Assembly (NCBI GenBank): GCA_016874315.1
Contig: VGTX01000026.1
Location: 1 to 9,563 of the forward strand
Source: Gammaproteobacteria bacterium
Lineage (GTDB): Bacteria > Pseudomonadota > Gammaproteobacteria > Berkiellales > Berkiellaceae
Direction of reading: 5' to 3'
Length of the DNA stretch: 9,563 bases
Each line of letters opens with the position of its first letter. Within the stretch, counting starts at the first letter, position 1. Below the pieces are notes generated by a model. That model was not told the DNA's origin and did not search any database. It saw only the letters and a program-made list of their open reading frames with translations. Of this stretch, positions 5,849 through 9,563 are shown one piece after another. Both the position numbers and the translations under genes were made by a program.

Positions 5849-8800
5849 TAGTGCATCTTATTGTGGTCCTGAGAAGTGAGCTGCTTTTGTAGATTAGAAA
5901 GGGCTTTAGTAGAAAAAACAATTTCTTTCGATGCAGGAAATCTTTCTGCTACGCTTCGAATATCTATTGGGCAAAAATTTTCATCCATGTTTTTTATAAT
6001 CAAATCATCCTCTAGAGGAGCTGCTTCTTGAATAAATTCCTGCACAGTCCAGTTATGCTTGCTAACAAACTCTACAGCTGCTGTGCAATAGAGATTGGGA
6101 GTGGTCAGATATTTTCGAAATAAGAGTGTGCGTTCTGTTTCGGACGAGGATTCATGGAGTTGATAAGCCAAATCATTTGCAATTTGTTTTTCAATAAAAA
6201 TAATAGACCAGCCATGTTCTTTGCATAGAAATTCATATAAGAAAGTATGTTGTTCACGATATACATGCTTTGTAAGTTCAAGCATATTAAGCGGTCGAGA
6301 TGCTAACATATTATGGAGACTCTCAGAATCGATCATATGGGCAGCTTTCAGATGAAATATTATTTTTCTATAGCTTGCTAAATAAGCCTCCAATGATTTA
6401 GAGGCATTATAGATATGAATTTTTTGATAAGATTTAAATAGTATATCTCTGATATGTGTTTTATTATTTTGTGAATTAAATCTTTCAAGGATAATTCGAA
6501 TTAATGGTAGCTCTTCGACAGCAATGGCATAATTTACCAAATGAGTTGCAATATTAAACGATACATTATTTTTATAATGCTGTGCATTCTTTTCAACTTG
6601 TTGGATTAAGGGTATCAAGAGGTTTTTTTCATCAAGAACTTCTGCATAATCAGTAATCATCTTGTAATATTGATTGAGATCTTTGTCAAAAACATAATTC
6701 CAATAATTTAAACCAATCTCAGGGCTTTCAATATAAACTGCAATTAAAAATTTATCCTTATTCACATACTGTAAGATTTGATTGAATACTGATTTTGCCG
6801 CGTTTGAATTGCAAATAACTTCAGAATTCAACATAAAGCAGAGTATTTTTGCGAACCAATGTTCGCGAGGTCGACGGGATAGATAGCCATTATGTTGACG
6901 TATACCAAAAGAGGCCATTGAGTAGGAAATGTCTTTTAGATAATTTGCGCTATTTTCATCATATGCAGCTAAGGCTTCTCTAAGATTGAGATCGTTATGA
7001 ATAATCGCATACTCTGCAAGGAGATGTAGTCCTTTTACCTTTTTGTCTAAAGGAAGTGTATTTTGCTCCAAACTATATAAAGATTGAATAGGTTGAATTA
7101 ATATCTCAAGATGTTCTTGAGTTTTTTCAAAAAAATGGACTATCGATACAGTATCTTTCCAAGATCTAGATTTTTGCGCAAGATACGCACTTAAGTATGC
7201 ATAATTTTCAAAAGATGTGGCATAAAATTGAACCAATCGGATAAAAATATTTTGATTATCATCCAAATAGAGATTTTGATGCATAATAGAAGTTAACAAA
7301 TCGAGAATACTATAAATATTTAATAATTCCTCAACAAATAAAGATATATTTTCTTCTTTTTTGAAGATCTGATTAAATGCAATATTCATAAGCTTGAGAA
7401 GTTGTATAATCTGCGTTTCTGGTGAGAGATTCTTAATAATCGCCTCTACAATATTGCATAAGGTAATAATTTGGAATCGAGTATTTTGCATAGCAAAATG
7501 CATTAATATTTTTCTAGAAAGATTGTTCGCATTATTAGAGATGATTAAAGCATAATATAAGAGCATATCTCGAATATCTATCCGATCGGTATAGTGAGGA
7601 TATAAATATTCAACAATACAGTTATGAGTGTCTATGATATTCAAAAATTCTTCAATGTTTGAATATTTATCAATCATGCGATTGATAAAATTGTAATAAA
7701 ATTTAGAAGAGTGATGATAGTTGACGCATAGCAGTTTGCCTATTCGATCGTTGAACTCTAAATCATTATTTGAAAATATGTTATGAAGATGAGCTTGAAG
7801 TTGTTTTTTTGTGCCGTCAAATGATTCAATAAAATTAGAAAGCTCATTGAAATCAAAGCAATCTGCTAAAAAATAAAAATTCTTTAATGAGTCCGCTGTA
7901 GTAGGGCTATTTAATAGCATGGTACTATATATACATGAGAAGAAATTTGGTTTATCTGTTTCAAAATAACTGTTTATTAGAGCAATAAATAAAGATTTTT
8001 TGTCTTGCTGCATGGAATAATCAATAAGAATGAATTGCTGCGATATTTTATTATTAATAGATCGGGTGGAAAGTTTATATTTTTCATGGATATAAGCGAT
8101 ATCTAAAAAATTAAAAATCTTTTTTTTGCGTTGTACGATATCGAAAGCATTAATTAATTTATCAATTCTTAAATAATCAAATTTGCTTTGATTTGTCTGG
8201 TCTTGGAATATTGTGTTGATAAGAGAGCAGTATACATCTTTAGTGCAGCCAACAGTTGCAATGTATTCTGCGATAATTTGTTCCCGATGCGGTTCTAGAA
8301 TAAGAATCTCATAGCAACGCATAATAGTAGACCAGAGGTATATTTCGCTTGAGTGCTCGATTTGGCTCAGCGCTATTTTAAGATTGGATTCTTCTAATGC
8401 TACCCAGCTTGTATAAAATTTTTTCAAAACCGATATGATTAGGAGATTGCGTGATTCAGGTGAAGTATGTTCGAGCATCAAATAATAAATTATCACAAGA
8501 TAATCGCTTTCAAGAGAGTGGTTATTCAGCCACACGGACATTTTATCTATGGTACGATTGAACCGATCTATTGTTCGATTGGGGTCGATGGCAGTGTGGT
8601 ATTTTTTTAAACAATCTAATAATTCTTTTTGACATGCAGACCAACCATTGCACCTTATAATACGCTCTTGTACTCTCCCAAAATTAAGAAGATCGTGTTC
8701 TTTTAGAATGTTGAGTTGATCGTTGACAATTTCTTCTAAAGAAGATGAAATTATTGGATTGCCGAGTGAATGTTGCTGTGCCCATCCTATAAAATTCATA

Positions 8801-8976
8801 TATTCTTCGGGAGTGAGGCATGCAATCAAGACGGTTCTTTCGGCAGATGACAGCTGATGAATTTTCTGTAGAAGAGAAAATCTCAAATCGAACTCAATAC
8901 ATTCTGAATGAATCGATGATGGTATATGTTTTAATGTAATTTTTAATTTCGTAATGAGGTTAATGAGTTCAAGCAT
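5845..8976 (-). CDS. very large all-helical orphan protein, 1043 residues
   Basis: I do not recognise any family. The frame is open for 1043 codons with a candidate promoter upstream, so it is a real gene. The sequence is almost wholly amphipathic helix with short turns, rich in Leu, Ile, Asn and Ser. It has no signal peptide, no transmembrane helix and no nucleotide-binding P-loop that I can see. The look is that of an alpha-solenoid scaffold (irregular helical repeats). Near the C-terminus two similar segments stand about 54 residues apart: EFLCKEHGW at 915-923 and EFVSKHNW at 969-976. A short tandem repeat, NRTIDRF-NRTIDKM, lies at 133-146. The middle of the gene is very AT-rich (13 G/C in the 60 bases from 7501), while its 3' part is less so (25 in the 60 from 6001). 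A host-directed effector, a structural protein or a fast-evolving orphan are all possible; no known secretion signal was identified. The ATG at 8974-8976 lacks a Shine-Dalgarno sequence. Confidence 0.85.
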   Translation of the reverse strand: MLELINLITKLKITLKHIPSSIHSECIEFDLRFSLLQKIHQLSSAERTVLIACLTPEEYMNFIGWAQQHSLGNPIISSSLEEIVNDQLNILKEHDLLNFGRVQERIIRCNGWSACQKELLDCLKKYHTAIDPNRTIDRFNRTIDKMSVWLNNHSLESDYLVIIYYLMLEHTSPESRNLLIISVLKKFYTSWVALEESNLKIALSQIEHSSEIYLWSTIMRCYEILILEPHREQIIAEYIATVGCTKDVYCSLINTIFQDQTNQSKFDYLRIDKLINAFDIVQRKKKIFNFLDIAYIHEKYKLSTRSINNKISQQFILIDYSMQQDKKSLFIALINSYFETDKPNFFSCIYSTMLLNSPTTADSLKNFYFLADCFDFNELSNFIESFDGTKKQLQAHLHNIFSNNDLEFNDRIGKLLCVNYHHSSKFYYNFINRMIDKYSNIEEFLNIIDTHNCIVEYLYPHYTDRIDIRDMLLYYALIISNNANNLSRKILMHFAMQNTRFQIITLCNIVEAIIKNLSPETQIIQLLKLMNIAFNQIFKKEENISLFVEELLNIYSILDLLTSIMHQNLYLDDNQNIFIRLVQFYATSFENYAYLSAYLAQKSRSWKDTVSIVHFFEKTQEHLEILIQPIQSLYSLEQNTLPLDKKVKGLHLLAEYAIIHNDLNLREALAAYDENSANYLKDISYSMASFGIRQHNGYLSRRPREHWFAKILCFMLNSEVICNSNAAKSVFNQILQYVNKDKFLIAVYIESPEIGLNYWNYVFDKDLNQYYKMITDYAEVLDEKNLLIPLIQQVEKNAQHYKNNVSFNIATHLVNYAIAVEELPLIRIILERFNSQNNKTHIRDILFKSYQKIHIYNASKSLEAYLASYRKIIFHLKAAHMIDSESLHNMLASRPLNMLELTKHVYREQHTFLYEFLCKEHGWSIIFIEKQIANDLAYQLHESSSETERTLLFRKYLTTPNLYCTAAVEFVSKHNWTVQEFIQEAAPLEDDLIIKNMDENFCPIDIRSVAERFPASKEIVFSTKALSNLQKQLTSQDHNKMHY

Positions 8977-9022
8977 AACTATTATTGCGGTAATCTTTTA
9001 GTGATAATCAAATAAAGGCAAT

Positions 9023-9051
9023 ATTATATCACAAAATTACAAAACTTTCAT
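9023..9051 (-). promoter_or_regulatory. extended -10 promoter of the 1043-residue gene
   Basis: On the minus strand TGA-TATAAT (9023-9031) is a perfect extended -10 element. ATGAAA (9046-9051, 4 of 6 matches to -35) lies 17 bases upstream. Transcription would start near 9016, about 40 bases before the ATG at 8976. Confidence 0.6.
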
Positions 9052-9094
9052 ATAAACACATGATTTAAAAGATAATCTATGTTTAATGGCACGT

Positions 9095-9135
9095 ATAACA
9101 TCATGCCCTCTATTGAGAGGGTCATGAGATGTTAT
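9095..9135. repeat. long bulged hairpin between two divergent promoters
   Basis: The arms can pair as ATAACA/TGTTAT, TCATG/CATGA and CCCTCT/AGAGGG around the loop ATTG. Only a GA bulge and a single T bulge interrupt 17 base pairs. The top of the stem is GC-rich in a very AT-rich gap, and TTTT follows at 9135-9138. It lies between the promoter of the 1043-residue gene and that of the methyltransferase gene. It therefore terminates neither neighbour in the usual way. It may be the end of an unannotated small RNA, a dispersed palindromic repeat, or an insulator or operator. Confidence 0.6.
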
Positions 9136-9146
9136 TTTATAACAAT

Positions 9147-9174
9147 TTGAAATTACTAGATATTGTGTTAAAAT
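9147..9174 (+). promoter_or_regulatory. promoter of the RNA methyltransferase gene
   Basis: TTGAAA (9147-9152, 5 of 6) is followed after 16 bases by TAAAAT (9169-9174, 5 of 6). An upstream TG at 9166-9167 gives an extended -10. The transcript would start near 9181, about 28 bases before the ATG at 9209. Confidence 0.6.
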
Positions 9175-9208
9175 CTTACAATTTATAAATTTAATAAGCG
9201 TTATTATT

Positions 9209-9563
9209 ATGTCTCAGCAGGTATTATCTCCATCATTATCGCGTGTACAGATCGAAAGACTCGATCGAGATGGGTTAGGTATTGGAACCAATTTAGATAC
9301 TGGCAAAACAATTAACAAAATTCCAAAAGTCTTGCCAGGTGAGTCTATTTGTGGATATGAAAAGAAAAATGGCTTTCAGGTGACATCCATCGAGACTGCC
9401 TCATCGGAGCGAGTTGCGGCGATTTGTCCGGTATACGATCGGTGCGGCGGATGTAGTTTTCAACATTTTGGTGCTCAGCGAACATTAAATTTTAAACGAG
9501 ATTTGGCTTGCGATTTACTTTCTTCCGTCCTCGATCGGGACCAGATTCAATGGGCATTTGAAG
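9209..9563 (+). CDS. TRAM-domain 23S rRNA m5U methyltransferase (RlmD/RumA type), 5' part only
   Basis: The first 118 codons of a gene that runs off the right edge of the window. Residues 10-60 resemble a TRAM RNA-binding domain (VQIERLDRDGLGIG, later KVLPGESI). After it comes the iron-sulfur cysteine cluster C73-x5-C79-xx-C82 in CPVYDRCGGCSFQH. This is diagnostic of the RumA/TrmA-like uracil-C5 methyltransferases, which use S-adenosylmethionine and a [4Fe-4S] cluster. The fourth cluster cysteine and the methyltransferase domain lie beyond the window. The most likely product methylates U1939 of 23S rRNA (RlmD). The related RlmCD-type enzymes cannot be excluded without the C-terminal half. The gene has clearly higher GC than the large orphan next to it (30 G/C in the 60 bases from 9421). 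The ATG at 9209 has no clear Shine-Dalgarno sequence. Confidence 0.85.
   Translation, partial: MSQQVLSPSLSRVQIERLDRDGLGIGTNLDTGKTINKIPKVLPGESICGYEKKNGFQVTSIETASSERVAAICPVYDRCGGCSFQHFGAQRTLNFKRDLACDLLSSVLDRDQIQWAFE

Noticed and set aside
5845..8976. Known type IV secretion effector signal in the 1043-residue protein
   Set aside because: I looked for an acidic E-block near the C-terminus typical of Dot/Icm effectors and did not see a convincing one.

Overview
This window comes from an AT-rich bacterial chromosome. The organism is most likely a gammaproteobacterium, and the style of the proteins (notably the MFS permease) is compatible with Legionellales or other host-associated lineages. That placement rests on overall protein flavour, low GC and consensus sigma70-type promoters, not on a marker gene, so it is an inference. 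No tRNA, rRNA, CRISPR array, transposase or integrase is visible.

Layout from left to right. (1) 50-1231, minus: a HI0933/YhiN-type FAD flavoprotein, divergent from (2) 1402-1857, plus: a YaiI/YqxD (DUF188) protein. (3) 1993-2427, plus: a small multi-spanning membrane protein of unknown function. (4) 2526-2861, plus: a 111-residue protein that begins with a 15-residue double-glycine leader like those of class II microcins, behind a strong promoter overlapped by a palindrome and closed by a terminator. (5) 2967-4232, plus: a 12-helix MFS transporter. (6) 4316-4723, plus: a short helical protein of unknown function. (7) 4816-5784, minus: an NAD-dependent epimerase-like (YeeZ-type) protein with an unusual cationic tail. 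(8) 5845-8976, minus: a 1043-residue all-helical orphan protein. (9) 9209-9563, plus, cut by the window edge: a TRAM-domain RNA m5U methyltransferase (RlmD/RumA type). No gene-free stretch exceeds about 230 bases; the largest is 8977-9208, which holds two divergent promoters around a long hairpin.

The recognisable genes are unrelated housekeeping functions: a flavoprotein, a DUF188 protein, an epimerase and an rRNA methylase. Between them sit four genes without recognised family (3, 4, 6, 8). The most interesting of these is the predicted double-glycine peptide (4). Its membrane neighbour (3) could be a partner, but nothing proves that, and no C39-peptidase exporter is in the window.

Two genome-style features stand out. 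Long inverted repeats sit in the short intergenic gaps just before start codons (2488-2512, 4271-4302, 5791-5828) and in the divergent gap (9095-9135). The hexamer CGATCG is strongly over-represented (11 copies), and every copy encodes an in-frame Asp-Arg.
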